DNA from: Begonia masoniana
Lineage: Eukaryota > Streptophyta > Magnoliopsida > Cucurbitales > Begoniaceae
Direction: 5' to 3'
DNA: 64,000 nucleotides
NCBI GenBank assembly: GCA_022432975.1
Contig: CM039509.1
Coordinates: 40,582,209-40,646,208 of the forward strand
Within the stretch, counting starts at the first letter, position 1; every line of letters starts with the position of its first letter. Below are positions 22,360-32,941 of the stretch, piece after piece. The notes under the pieces were generated by a model, which had not been told where the DNA came from, made no database searches, and saw nothing but the letters and a program-made list of their open reading frames with translations. The translations under genes were made by a program, and so were the position numbers.

Positions 22360-23515
22360 TATTAGCATATATAGTTAGAGTTTAGTTTAATTCTAAGTAT
22401 TTCAGTCCTCTTGTAACTACTGTCTTTTCATTCTTCATCATTACATTCTTTATCTGTATTTGTACACTGCATTACTGTTTTTCAAAATATAGAAAACTCT
22501 TTTCATCTGCCGCCATAGCTTCCTCCTTCTCTTCATCTCCATCTTCCTTTTGCTTCTTGGTTTGAGAATCAACAGGGTATAAAACTCAACGTGGTATCAG
22601 AGCCTCGATAATGGCCTTCTCTAGTTCGACTGTTCCCTCTACTACTGTTTCCAACTCTTCTCCTCTACCTCCCTTACCCACTGTCAACCAAACCCTCATT
22701 GTCAAGCTTAATACCTCGAACTACCTGGTCTGGAAGGCGCAGCTCCTCAATGTTGTCATTGCGAACGGCATTGAACATCTTCTGGACTCCTTCTCTCCCT
22801 CTCCTCCCAAATTCCTATATACCACCTCCACCCATATAAACCCAGAATACACCCTCTGGCAGCGATACAACAGAACCGTTATGAGTTGGATTTTTGCTTC
22901 CCTGTCTGAGGATCTTCTTCCTCAGATCGTTGCTTTTTCCACTGCCAGTGAAGTCTGGTCAGCCCTGGAACGACTATTTGCTTCCTCATCCATGGCTCGA
23001 ATCACGGATCTTCGTAGCCGTTTACATTCTCTTTCCAAAGACGGTCTCTCGGCCACCAGTTACTCCCCAAAATTCACTGCCCTGTGCAATACCTTTGTGG
23101 CAGTCGGCGAGCCAGTCAGCTACAAAGACAAAATCATCTACTTCCTCAACGGTTTGGGCAGCGAGTACAACGCGTTCGTGACCTCGGTCACCAACCGCGC
23201 CGATGAACCTCTGCTGGAAGAAGTTCAGAGTCAGCTCCAAAGTTTTGATTTCCGCTTGGAAAAACAAAACTTTGTCATGGCCCTTCCAACGCCGGCTCAG
23301 ATGTAGGCGAACTTTGTCTCTCAGCGTCCCTATCGTCCATCCCGGAATTCTCGCCAGAATCCCTCTGTTCGTCCCTCATTCTCGCCTGCCCCGAGTTCTC
23401 TCAGCAGCCCGGGCATTGGAGACCAAATCGGGCCTCGCAGCAAAACCGGCTCCGCTGCCAGATTTGCAACAAACCTGGCCACTTGGTCGATCCACTGCCC
23501 AACCTTAAACTTGGT
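22360..23515 (+). mobile_element. 3'-truncated copia element (LTR + gag)
   Basis: An LTR of about 229 bp (ttagcatatatagttag at its start, aaaactca at its end) is followed by the binding site GTGGTATCAGAGCC. A gag frame runs 22611-23306 (NYLVWKAQLLNVVIANGIEH, SALERLFASSSMARI, LNGLGSEYNAFVTSVTNRAD) to a TAG. Homology continues past it to the start of a CCHC knuckle (CQICNKPGH) near 23470. It ends abruptly where the CSL gene begins, and no pol or 3' LTR follows. It belongs to the same Ale/Retrofit-like family as the element at 26284-30937 but is less mutated in gag. Confidence 0.85.
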
Positions 23516-23518
23516 CTT

Positions 23519-23588
23519 CTTCCCTCCACGCATCCTCTTCAATGGCTCCTTCAATCTTTTTCCCTCCACGCATCCTCTTCAATGGCTC
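23519..23588 (+). repeat. 40-bp-spaced direct repeat at the copia/CSL junction
   Basis: A segment of nearly 30 bp, 'ttccctccacgcatcctctt' followed by 'caatggctc', occurs twice, 40 bp apart. Each copy contains an ATG (23542 and 23582), followed by related sequence (tccttcaatc versus tgtcaatc). The second ATG is the best CSL start. This looks like a local duplication or filler at the breakpoint. Confidence 0.85.
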
Positions 23589-26283
23589 TGTCAATCTCTT
23601 GCTCTCTATTCGAAAGAGTCTCCATGAAAAACACAAAGGACAGAGCTGCCCAAATCACAGTCTTGCTCCTCCTCCTCTGTTTTCTGACTTACCGTCTCGT
23701 CTCTCTCCCGGGCCGTGGTTTCCCCTGGCTTCTCGCCTTCCTTTGTGAGTTGTGCTTCACCCTAATCTGGGCTGCCAGCCTTGTCACCAGATGGAAGCTT
23801 ATTGACTATAAAACTAACCCACATCGCCTTTCACAACGGTTCTTTCTTTGCCCATTTACTAAAATTGAGCATCTCTTAACTGACTTTTTCTTCATATGTT
23901 ATTCTTACTTATGATCACTGACCATACATCGTGGCAGAGAGAAAGAGCTCCCTCCAGTGGATATCTTTGTGACCACAGCTGATCCAGTGCTTGAACCACC
24001 TATCATAACAGTAAACATTGTTTTGTCTTTGTTATCGATCGATTATCCGGTTGACAAGCTAGCTTGCTACGTTTCCGACGATGGTTATTCGCCTCTTATG
24101 CTCTATTCTCTCGTCGAAGCCTCCAAATTTGCTCAATTTGGGTGCCCTTCTGCAAAATGTACAGCATTCAAGTGAGAGCTCCTTTTAGATACTTATCTAT
24201 AGGGTCATCTTTAACCAATGAACATAATTCGGAATTCAGATTGGAAGAGAAGAAAATGAAGGTAAAATGAATTCAGAAAATATACCATTGCTAAGACTTT
24301 AAAGAATTGCTGGTACCTAATCTTTTCATCTTGTAGGATGAGTATGAACTTCTGTGTAGAAAGATCGAAGATGCAGCCGACAACTTCGAGCACGATCTCC
24401 CCAAAGATATTGCTGTTTTCAGTGAGAGAAATCAAAAACCATGCCATGTTAATCAAGGTATGATGATAGCCATTGATTTAGTAAAAAGAGCAATTCTTTT
24501 AACTATTTGCACCAAACAACCCAACATTATGTGCAGATTCTATTGAAGAATGAAGGTGATTTAACTGGGCTGCCAAGTTTGATCTATGTTTCTAGAGAGA
24601 AGCGTCTGAACCATCGACATCATTACAAGGCAGGGACCATGAATGTTTTAGTAAGAAGGATCGACTTTTAGAACTTTCCTTAACTACTGTCATTATAATG
24701 TTCTTCATTTTAAATCCAAATTAATGAATTTCTATACAAACAGACCAGAGTCTCAGGCGTGATGACTAATGCTCCGTTAATCTTGAATGTCGACTGCGAT
24801 GTGTTTGTCAACAATCCAAAAGTTGTTCTTCATGCAATGTGCCTTTTCCTGGGAGTTGAGAGAGAAGAAGACTGCGTGTTTGTTCAATGTCCACAGATGT
24901 TCTATAATACTGTAAAAGATGATCCATTTGGAACCCAGCGGACTGTTCTATATGAAGTAAGTTTGACAAGTCCTAGAACAATCCCAAACAAATCATAATA
25001 CCCATGTTTTTTGTTTGTTTTAGAAATTAACATTACATTTTAATGGTGTTTTATAGACAATGGTGAAAGGGATGTCATAGATGAAAGGTCCTTTCTATGG
25101 CGGATCTGGGTGTTTTAACAGACACAAAATCATCTACAATTTATCCTCAAACACAGTCAAGCTTACTAGTCAAGAACTGGAAGAAACTTTTGGACATTCA
25201 ACGGAGTTTATCAAATCAACAACAGAAGTTTTTCCTGGGTTGCATAAGAAAAGAGGCAACAACGGAGTTTCTTCAATTGATTCAGCCAACCAAGTTGCAA
25301 GCTGTTCATATGAGCAAAACACTGCATGGGGTTACAAGGTAAACCAGTCTTTACACTTTCCTTCTTCCATCACATGTATAAGTGGAAATTAGTTCAGGAA
25401 GTGAAATGAGATTGAAATTTATTACATAAAACTTGAAGAAGAAAGAGATCTTGTTTTGGTTATTCAGGTGGGTTGGCTTTACGGAACGGCGACGGAAGAT
25501 GTACTGACCGGAATGAAGATTCATTCAAAGGGCTGGAAGTCAGTGTTGCTGACACCAGACCCGCTGGCGTTTCTAGGCTGCGCGCCAACAGTCGGGTTCA
25601 CTCAACATAAGAGGTGGGTCACTGGCTTAATGGAAATTCTCTTCAGTAAAAATGGCCCTCCCATTCTCTTCCTCACTTCAAATCTGCAGTTCAACCAGTG
25701 CTTGGCCTACACATTTTTTCTCACATGGCCTCTCATTTCCATTCCTGAGCTTTTATACATGGCTTTGCCATTCTATTGCATCAACACCAACTCACTTTTT
25801 GCCCAAGGTAAACGCCTGCTAGACTATTAAGATTGTAAAGAAAATGTTCATTTACCTCTTTTTTGTTTTTTTTCAATTAACAATGCTTCCATTGCAGGCT
25901 CAAGATCATGGTCTGCTCATTATTGTTCCTCTGATTATCATCTACAATTGCTATAACTTACATATTTACCTCCGACTGGGTTTGACTGCTCGTTCAAGGT
26001 GGAACAATTCGAGAATGCGACGAATCGTTTCGTCTAGTGCTGCTTCTCTATTAGGAATACTTGGTGCTCCGCTGAACCTTCTCGGCGTATCGGAGACCGC
26101 CTTTGAAATTACAGCAAAGGAACAGAGCGACGATGGCGAGGGCACCGATTCTGGCAAGTTCACCTTCGATGAATCGCCCATATTTTTTCCCTGCACGACC
26201 ATCTTGCTGGTGCAGTTGACGGCGCTGGCGATCGGCACGGTTGGGTCAGGAACAAGTGCCGGCGGGTGTGGGTTTGGTGAGTT

Positions 26284-26486
26284 GTATTAGCATATATAGT
26301 TAGTGTTTAGTTTAGCTGGTGTCATTTTATTATCATTATTTTTTCTCTTTCATAGATATACTCGTACAAACATCACAGCACTTGTACGAGTGATTTTAGA
26401 ATAGTACTCTTCATCGTTGATTGCTTCCTCCTTCCCTCTGTTATTCATCTTCTTTCTTTCGGCAAATCTATATCTTACAAAACTCA
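26284..26486 (+). mobile_element. 5' LTR of the copia element inside the CSL gene
   Basis: About 203 bp, from TGTATTAGCATATATAG to AAAACTCA, followed by TGTGGTATCAGAGC (tRNA-iMet site). It differs from the 3' LTR at 30733 at roughly 15 of 204 positions by eye, so the insertion is not recent. The flanks share only GAG, so the target-site duplication is not convincing. Confidence 0.85.
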
Positions 26487-26506
26487 ATGTGGTATCAGAG
26501 CTAGGA

Positions 26507-29500
26507 ATGGCCTCCTCTAGCTCGATTGTTCCCTCCTCTTCCCCTCCTTCTCCTACAACTTCTACCTTCTCTCCTCTACCTCCATTACCCACAGTCAACC
26601 AAACACTTACAGTGAAGCTCAATAACTCGAACTACTTGGTTTGGAAGGCACAGCTCCTCAACATCGTCATTGCTAATGGCATCGAATATCTCCTGGACCC
26701 CTCCTCTCCCTCACCTCCAAAATTTATGGATGCCAACTCCACCCAAATCAACCCTGAACACACCCTCTAGCAACGTTATAACCGCATTGTTATGAGTTGG
26801 ATTTTTGCCTCTCTATCCGAGGATCTCCTTCCTCAGATTGTTGCATTTTCCACCGCCAGTGAGGTTTGGTCCACTTTGGAATGACTTTTTGCTTCCTCCT
26901 CCATGGCCCGAATCGCAGATCTACGGAGTCGCCTGCATTCTCTCTCCAAAGACGGCCTCTCGGCCTCTAGCTATTCTCAGAAATTCACGGCCTTGTGCGT
27001 GAATCATCTACTTTCTCAACGGTCTGGGCAGCGAATACAATGTGTTCGTTACCTTGGTTACAAATCGCGCCGATGAACCCCCGCTGGAAGAGGTCCAGCG
27101 CTAGCTCCAAAGTTTTTATTTTCGCCTGGAAAAACAAAACTCCATCATCGCCGTTCCGACGCTGGCCCAGATGCAGGCGCATTTCGTCTCTCAGTGCCCC
27201 CATCGGCCGTCGTGGAATTCTCACCCGACTGCCCCTGTTCGCCCTCAATTTTCGCACGCCCCCTTTCAGCGCGGACCCGGTTTTCCTCAGCAAGCCGGGC
27301 AATGGCGGCCCTCTCGGCCCACGCACCCGACTCGCCTTCGTTGCCAGATCTGCAACAAGCCGGGCCACTCGGCCCTTCGCTGTTTCCAGCTTCCCTCCGT
27401 AGCCCAGCAAGCTTTCTCTCCAGCTCACGCCCAAGCCCACCTTACCTATTTCCAACCCGACTCAGCCCCAGCCCAACCCTCTTACCATCTAACTCCTACC
27501 CGCCCCGACCCCTTCTCTTCTCCACCCGATCCGGCCCGCCCAGATGCCATCTTCTCCCCAGATCCCCGACAGCCCTCTCTCGGTCTTCTTCATACCCCTG
27601 CCCTATTGCCGGCCACCCCGTGGATTCTCGACTCCGGCGCTACCCATCACTTCACGCCGGATTCTCAACTTCTCGGCCGCCCTTAGCCCCTCTCTTCTCC
27701 GTCGCAAGTCACCACCGCCGAAGGTACTCTCCTCCCTCTCTCCAAATTCGGTTCTGCTTCTATTCCGGCAATAGGCCGATCACTCAATTTACAGCATGTC
27801 TATCACTCTCCTAATCTGTCTCACAACCTCTTAAGCGTTTCTAAGCTCTGTCAAGATAATTCTGTATTTGTTGAGTTTCACCCGACTTCCCTTTTTGTCA
27901 AGGATCGGACCACGCATTAGACGTTGCTCCATGGCTGTCTCAGTGACGGTCTTTACCACACTCCCTCTGTCGCTCCTTTTTTGCTGCTCCAGGCTCGGTC
28001 TCCTCCTCCAGTGACTGCTCCGGAGAACTTTTGGCATCACCGATTGAGGCACCCTTCCTCCTCGCTGATGCAACAGGTTCTTCACACTTGTAATGTGCCT
28101 TTTAAAATTAACCAGCCATTTTTTTGTACCTTCTGCCAAATGAGCAAGAGCCACCAACTCCCCTTCTCTATTTCTCAATCTCATGCACAATCCCCTTTTG
28201 ATATTGTACACTCGGATGTTTAGGGTCCATCTCCCATTAAATCAATTACTGGTGATCGATATTTTATCTTATTTATGGATGACTGTACTCGTTTCACTTG
28301 TCTCTTTCCTTTAAAATTAAAAAGTGATGTATATAACACTTTTGTTCATTTCTATTAGTTTGTTAAAATGCACTTTGATGTAAAAATTAAAACTATCCAA
28401 TCAGATTGGGGTGGTGAATTTCAGGCTTTCACTCCTCTCTTTAAATCCATTGGCATTCAGCACCGTGTCTCCTGTCCATATACCCCTAACCAAAATGATA
28501 GAGCTGAACGGAAAAATCGTCACATTGTAGAGATGGCCTTGCTCTACTTTTTCATTCCTTCGTTCCTCTCCATTTCTGGACTTACGCCTTCCTCCACGCT
28601 GCCACCTTAATAAATCTGCTTCCCACTCCTGTCCTCCAACATAAATCTCCCCACGAATCTCTGCTACATAAAGTTCCAGATTACTTGTCCCTTCGTGTTT
28701 TTGGTTGTTTGTGTTTTCCCCTCCTTCGTCCATTCAATCAATACAAACTCCAACCTCGTTCTCTACCATGTGTCTTTCTAGGACCTAGTCTCCATCACAA
28801 AGGTTCTCTCTGTCTTGATCTCGAGTCAAATAAAATCTATATCTCCCGTCATGTTAGCTTTGTAGAGTCTCAATTTCCTTTTGCCTCCACTACCACCCCT
28901 CTTTCCATTCCTTCCCCTTTCGAAATTTCTATCCCTTATGTCCCTTATCCAACTCACACCCCTGGTACTACCTCACCCTCTATCCCTCTTATACCAGTTC
29001 CCTCTCCTCTCCCTGCACCTGACCCTACCCCTCCTTCTCTCATGCCCTCCTCCACCATCCCTCAATCCCTTCCACCCGTTACCTTACCCCTACCCGCTCC
29101 CTCCGCTCCTAATACCCATCCAATGACCACGAGAGCCAAAGCTGATGTTTTTAAGTCCTGAGCCCTTCTTATGGAGCCTCCCACTGAACCCAAAACCTTC
29201 ACCCAAGCTGTAAAATCCCCCCAATGGCTTGCCGCCATGTGAGAGGAATTTTCTGCTCTCCAGCAAACAAATATTTGGACTTTGGTTCCTCTTCCCTGCG
29301 GTGCGAAACTCATAGGTTGCAAGTGGGTTTTTAAAACGAAGTTAAATCCTGATGGCACGATCTCTCGGTATAAGGCTCGTCTCGTCGCCAAAGGGTATGA
29401 TCAAACTGAAGGCATTGATTATGATGAGACTTTCAGCCCCGCGGTCAAACCTACTTCTGTTCGACTCGTGCTCTCTTTAGCTGTATCTTCTCAGTGGCCT

Positions 29501-30712
29501 ATTAAACAACTTGATATAAGCAATGCTTTCCTACACGGTGATCTCACTGAGAGGGTCTACATGCAACAACCCCCTGGTTTCATTGATTCCTCATCTCCCT
29601 CGGCTGTTTGCTTACTACATAAAGCCTTCTATGGCCTCAAGCAATCTCCGAGACCCTGGTACACTAAACTCCACACTGCCTTACTTAATTGGGGTTTCTC
29701 CGCATCACGGTCTGACTCATCACTCTTTATCCGTCGGACACCCTCTTCTTTCATCATTATGCTTGTGTATGTTGATGATATCATTTTGACAGGTGACTCC
29801 CCGGCATTGTTAGAGCAGCTTCTCATCTATTTGCATTCTCAGATTAAAGTTCGAGATCTCGGGCCTCTATCCTTCTTCTTGGGCATCTCTGTCACTCAGA
29901 CCTCCGTTGGTATGCATCTTTCTCAGTCTCGATATATCATGGATCTTCTCCACAGAGCCAATATGGCCACTTGTAAATCGGTCCCGACTCCAATGGTGGC
30001 TGGACCGGTCATCTCATTACAATCTGGCACTCCTCTTCAGGATGGTTTTATGTACCGTAGCATAGTTGGCAGTTTGCAATATTGTTGTCTCACGCGCCTC
30101 GATATCACCTTTGTCGTCAATAAAGTCTCACAGTTTATGCATGCCCCCTCTTACGCTCACTGGCAAGCCGTCAAGCGCATCTTGCGCTATCTTCAAGGTA
30201 CTATCCATCTCGGCATCTTTTTTAGGCCCTCTGCCACTGTTCATTTAACGTGCTATACGGATGCCGATTGGGCTTCCTGCCCGGATGACCGAAAGAGCAC
30301 CAGTGGTTTCTGTATTTTTCTCAGCCCGAATCTCGTATCCTGGTCCTCTACTAAACAGCGAGCTGTGTCTTGTTCTAGCACGGAATCTGAGTATCGCAGT
30401 GTTGCCAACGGTGCGGCCGAGATCCTTTAGATACAGTCTCTTTTGCAGGAACTCGGTATTACTCCCCCCGATCCACCCCTTATACTATGTGACAATCTCA
30501 GTGCTATGTATCTAGCTTCTAACCCCGTCCTGCACTCTAAGTCCAAGCACGTGGAGATCGATTACCACTTCGTTTGGGAAAAAGTGCTTCAAAAGCGGTT
30601 GTTGGTCAAATTCACTCCTTCGGAACATCAGTTGGCCGATGCTTTCACCAAGCCTCTCCCCCCGGCTTTGTTCAACAACTTCCTCTCCAAGATCTTCAGC
30701 CATCGGCCTTGA
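26507..30712 (+). pseudogene. Copia gag-pol polyprotein (Ale/Retrofit-like), degraded
   Basis: Domains in copia order on the plus strand. Gag from 26507 (NYLVWKAQLLNIVIANGIEY); zinc knuckle CQICNKPGHSALRC; protease WILDSGATHHFTPDS near 27610. Pre-integrase FWHHRLRHPSS; integrase IVHSDV with FMDDCTRFTC and SDWGGEFQ, NDRAERKNRHI. RT 29282-30430 with AFLHGDLTERVYMQQP and YVDDIILTGD, then RNase H DADWASCPDDRKSTSG and, after a stop, CDNLSAMYLASNP to the end. Many stops are single changes from Trp, Gln or Arg codons (for example HTL-stop-QRYN, where the relative at 22611 has Trp). The RT/RNase H frame of 382 codons is still open. Cannot transpose on its own. Confidence 0.93.
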
Positions 30713-30718
30713 TCTTGA

Positions 30719-30732
30719 GGGGGGGGGGGGGG
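30719..30732 (+). repeat. G14 homopolymer at the copia polypurine tract
   Basis: Fourteen consecutive G follow 'gatcttga' directly before the 3' LTR, where the polypurine tract that primes plus-strand synthesis should be. It is longer than a usual plant tract. Slippage or sequencing error could inflate it. Confidence 0.85.
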
Positions 30733-30937
30733 TGGTATTAGCATATATAGTTAGTGTCTAGTTTAGTTAGTGTCATTTTATTATCATTACTTTTTCTCTT
30801 TCATAGCTATACTTGTACAAACATCACAGCTCTTGTACGAGTGATTTTAGAATAGTACTCTTCATCGTTGATTGCTTCCTCGTTCCCTCTTTTGTTCGTC
30901 TTCCTTCTTTCTGCAAATCTACAACTTACAAAACTCA
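30733..30937 (+). mobile_element. 3' LTR of the copia element inside the CSL gene
   Basis: About 205 bp, matching 26284-26486. CSL coding sequence resumes within a few bases (GAGGTGTGGTGCTG...), which fixes the right border near 30938-30942. Confidence 0.87.
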
Positions 30938-31162
30938 ACGAGGTGTGGTGCTGTGCTTTACGCCATTTTTAAAAGGGTTGGTCAGGAAAGGAAGATACGG
31001 TGTTCCCGTTTCCACCATTTGCAAATCATCTGCTTTAGCTCTTGCTTTCGTTCATTTCTGCAGAAGGGCTTCAATGGCTTGAGATTTTCTTTTAGTCAGT
31101 TCGTTATAGCATTTCCCGATGCCATTGGAGACCAAGTGAGCTTCTTTCAGATTTTAATTTAA

Positions 31163-32102
31163 GGGTAAATTTCAAAATAAACCCTCAACTATGGTTAATT
31201 CTTGAAAAAACCCTCAAACTAAAATTTATCGAAGCCAAAATCTTGAACTATCGAAAAACTGTCGAAATAAACCCTGGCAGAGGGTCGCATGCCCCGAATT
31301 CATATTTGGGGGGCCACTTCATATCGCGGCCCCCCACATGTCAAATTGTCGATGGAGGGGAGTCTGGCCCTTTCGCACGTGCGTTCCACGCGAACACATT
31401 CGGAGGGCCACGCCACAAGTTCGGCCCGCCACATCACACGGGGATTGAATGCGGAGGGACTGGATCCCCCATCGCACATGCAATGCACATGAACTGAACT
31501 TGGGGGGCCGCATATGTGACTCGGCCCCCCGTTTTTTGTAGCAAATTTAAGCCAGGGGGCCAAATTTCCAACTCGGCCCCCCGATTTTTCCTCGTTCTAT
31601 ATACGCGGGGGGCCGAAATTGTACCTAGGCCACCCGAATATTCTAATTTCTATACGCGGGGGGCGAAATTGTTAACTCGGCCCCCCGCATGTACCCTAGT
31701 TCCAAACACGAGGGGCCAAAATTTTGACGCGGGGGGCCGAATTTGTCATTGGAATTTAAAATTTTGGCCTCCTGTTCGCCCTCCGCACTCTGAAACCGAG
31801 CGGAGAAAGGACAAAATTTTCGATTTTTTCTTAAAATCGCAAGAATTGCAAGAATCGGTCCCTCAGTATCGAAAAATCCTCAAACTCGAGCCTTTTGAAA
31901 GCCGAAAATCCAACGACCCCAAAATCCACCGCGAAAACCCTATCGCCGAAAATCAAAATCCCCTAAAATCGAGCCTTCTAATCTCTAAAATTCCAAACCC
32001 GATAATTCTAAAAGCCGAAAATCCTCAAACCTGAGCCTGTTATTGCCGAAAATCCACAAAATCCTCCCAAAATCCGAGCCATTTTTCTGAAAATCCGAGG
32101 CA
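31163..32102 (+). other. MULE-like terminus and GC-rich leader
   Basis: Begins GGGTAAATTTCAAAATAAAC and continues with repeated 'aaaccctcaa' blocks, a form common at the ends of plant Mutator-like elements. A G/C-run region follows (31500-31760), with about eight variants of 'cggccccccg' or 'ggggggccga' spaced some 20-40 bp apart. Then comes a run of short 'cgaaaatcc' repeats (31860-32100) up to the first Met of the Transposase_32-like frame. The other terminus is not seen, so the assignment is inferred. Confidence 0.4.
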
Positions 32103-32936
32103 ATGGCTCCCAAATTATTGTTCAAACATCCTCTCCTTTCGACACAAGCTGGCCCCTCAAACCGGGGACCACCATCAAACCGGCCAGGATCTTCGTCACA
32201 AGGTCCCCTGACCGAAGCGCCCCGACCACCGTCCGGTCACTTCTTGTTCGATTTTCGAATCGAGGAGTGTAAAAAGAGGTTCGATCAGGATATTTCACTC
32301 CTGCCAATTATTTATGGGAAGACGGTCAACTTCACTAGTTGAGAGTCTTTGCAGATCCAGAAAATGTTTGACAGAATTGGGTTGCAAGGGCTGTACAACA
32401 TGAGTGGAGAGACATGTGATCAAGTTGTTCGCTTATTTTACATGAACTTGTCAAGCACCGGGAGGGAAGGGTGCATGAAGTCATATGTCTGTGGTAAGGA
32501 GATTAGTTTTTTTGCAAGGCATGTGAACGAGCTGCTGGGATTTACTCACGAGATAGCTGCACAATACTATCACGCTTCTCGAGAGTGTGATTTCGCTAGG
32601 ACACCCGAGGGATTGCAATTTCTCTGACAAATTCACCGCAATTCAGATATTGAAAAATTCACCAAACCGAAATCAAAGGAGTTGAACGCCAAAGCTCGGG
32701 TTGTTCACAACCTTATCAGTCACTCCCTGCTGTCGAGGGATGGCTATAGAGATCTAGTCAACTGGATGGATCTCTATGTGTTGGAGAAGATGTACAGCAG
32801 CACGATCTTCGACCCCGGGGTTCATGATATTGGGGCACATGCACGAGATCGCGTGAACACGCAACAAAAATCTGTCGTATGGTAGATTGATTTGGCGGCT
32901 CATGCAGCAATCACAGGTTGAGCTGGCTGTGGGAGA
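32103..32936 (+). pseudogene. Plant transposon protein (Transposase_32-like), N-terminal part
   Basis: Three consecutive in-register pieces: 32103-32342 (MAPKLLFKHPLLS, Pro/Ser-rich, then FRIEECKKRFDQD), 32346-32627 (FDRIGLQGLYNMSGETCDQV, VRLFYMNLSS, VCGKEISFFARHVNELLGF) and 32682-32885 (LNAKARVVHNLISHSLLSRD). The order matches the plant-specific 'putative plant transposon protein' domain: RFYANL-like, RGKxIxF-like and LxxxxRVxHN-like blocks. TGA or TAG stops divide the pieces. The gene is cut at about 32941 by a gypsy element; its C terminus is at 42705-43159. Function of the family is unknown. Confidence 0.6.
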
Positions 32937-32941
32937 GCAGT

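Larger units (their letters stand above)
23582..31082 (+). pseudogene. Cellulose synthase-like gene (CSLB/CSLH-type), disrupted
   Basis: A membrane glycosyltransferase of family GT2, predicted to make a wall polysaccharide in the Golgi or plasma membrane. Exons by splice borders and homology: 23582-23838, 23938-24261, 24337-24457, 24537-24650, 24744-24956, 25057-25338, 25468-25807, then 25898-26283 plus the C terminus at about 30942-31082. It has N-terminal membrane segments (ITVLLLLLCFLTYRL), [14 protein letters not shown] in [13 protein letters not shown] in ILNVDCDVFVN, TED in TATEDVLTGMK and QHKRW; all D,D,D,QxxRW residues remain. Lesions are a 1-nt loss near 24135 (AQFGCP where the other frame gives [10 protein letters not shown]), a TAG at about 25077 after MVKGMS, a likely phase error at the exon 7/8 border, and a 4.65-kb copia insertion. 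There is no zinc-finger N terminus, as expected for a CSL. CSLB versus CSLH is not resolved. Confidence 0.88.

Noticed and set aside
26985..27814. Several overlapping Pro/Arg/Ser-rich frames on both strands
   Set aside because: Shadows of the degraded copia gag and protease, which explain the region.
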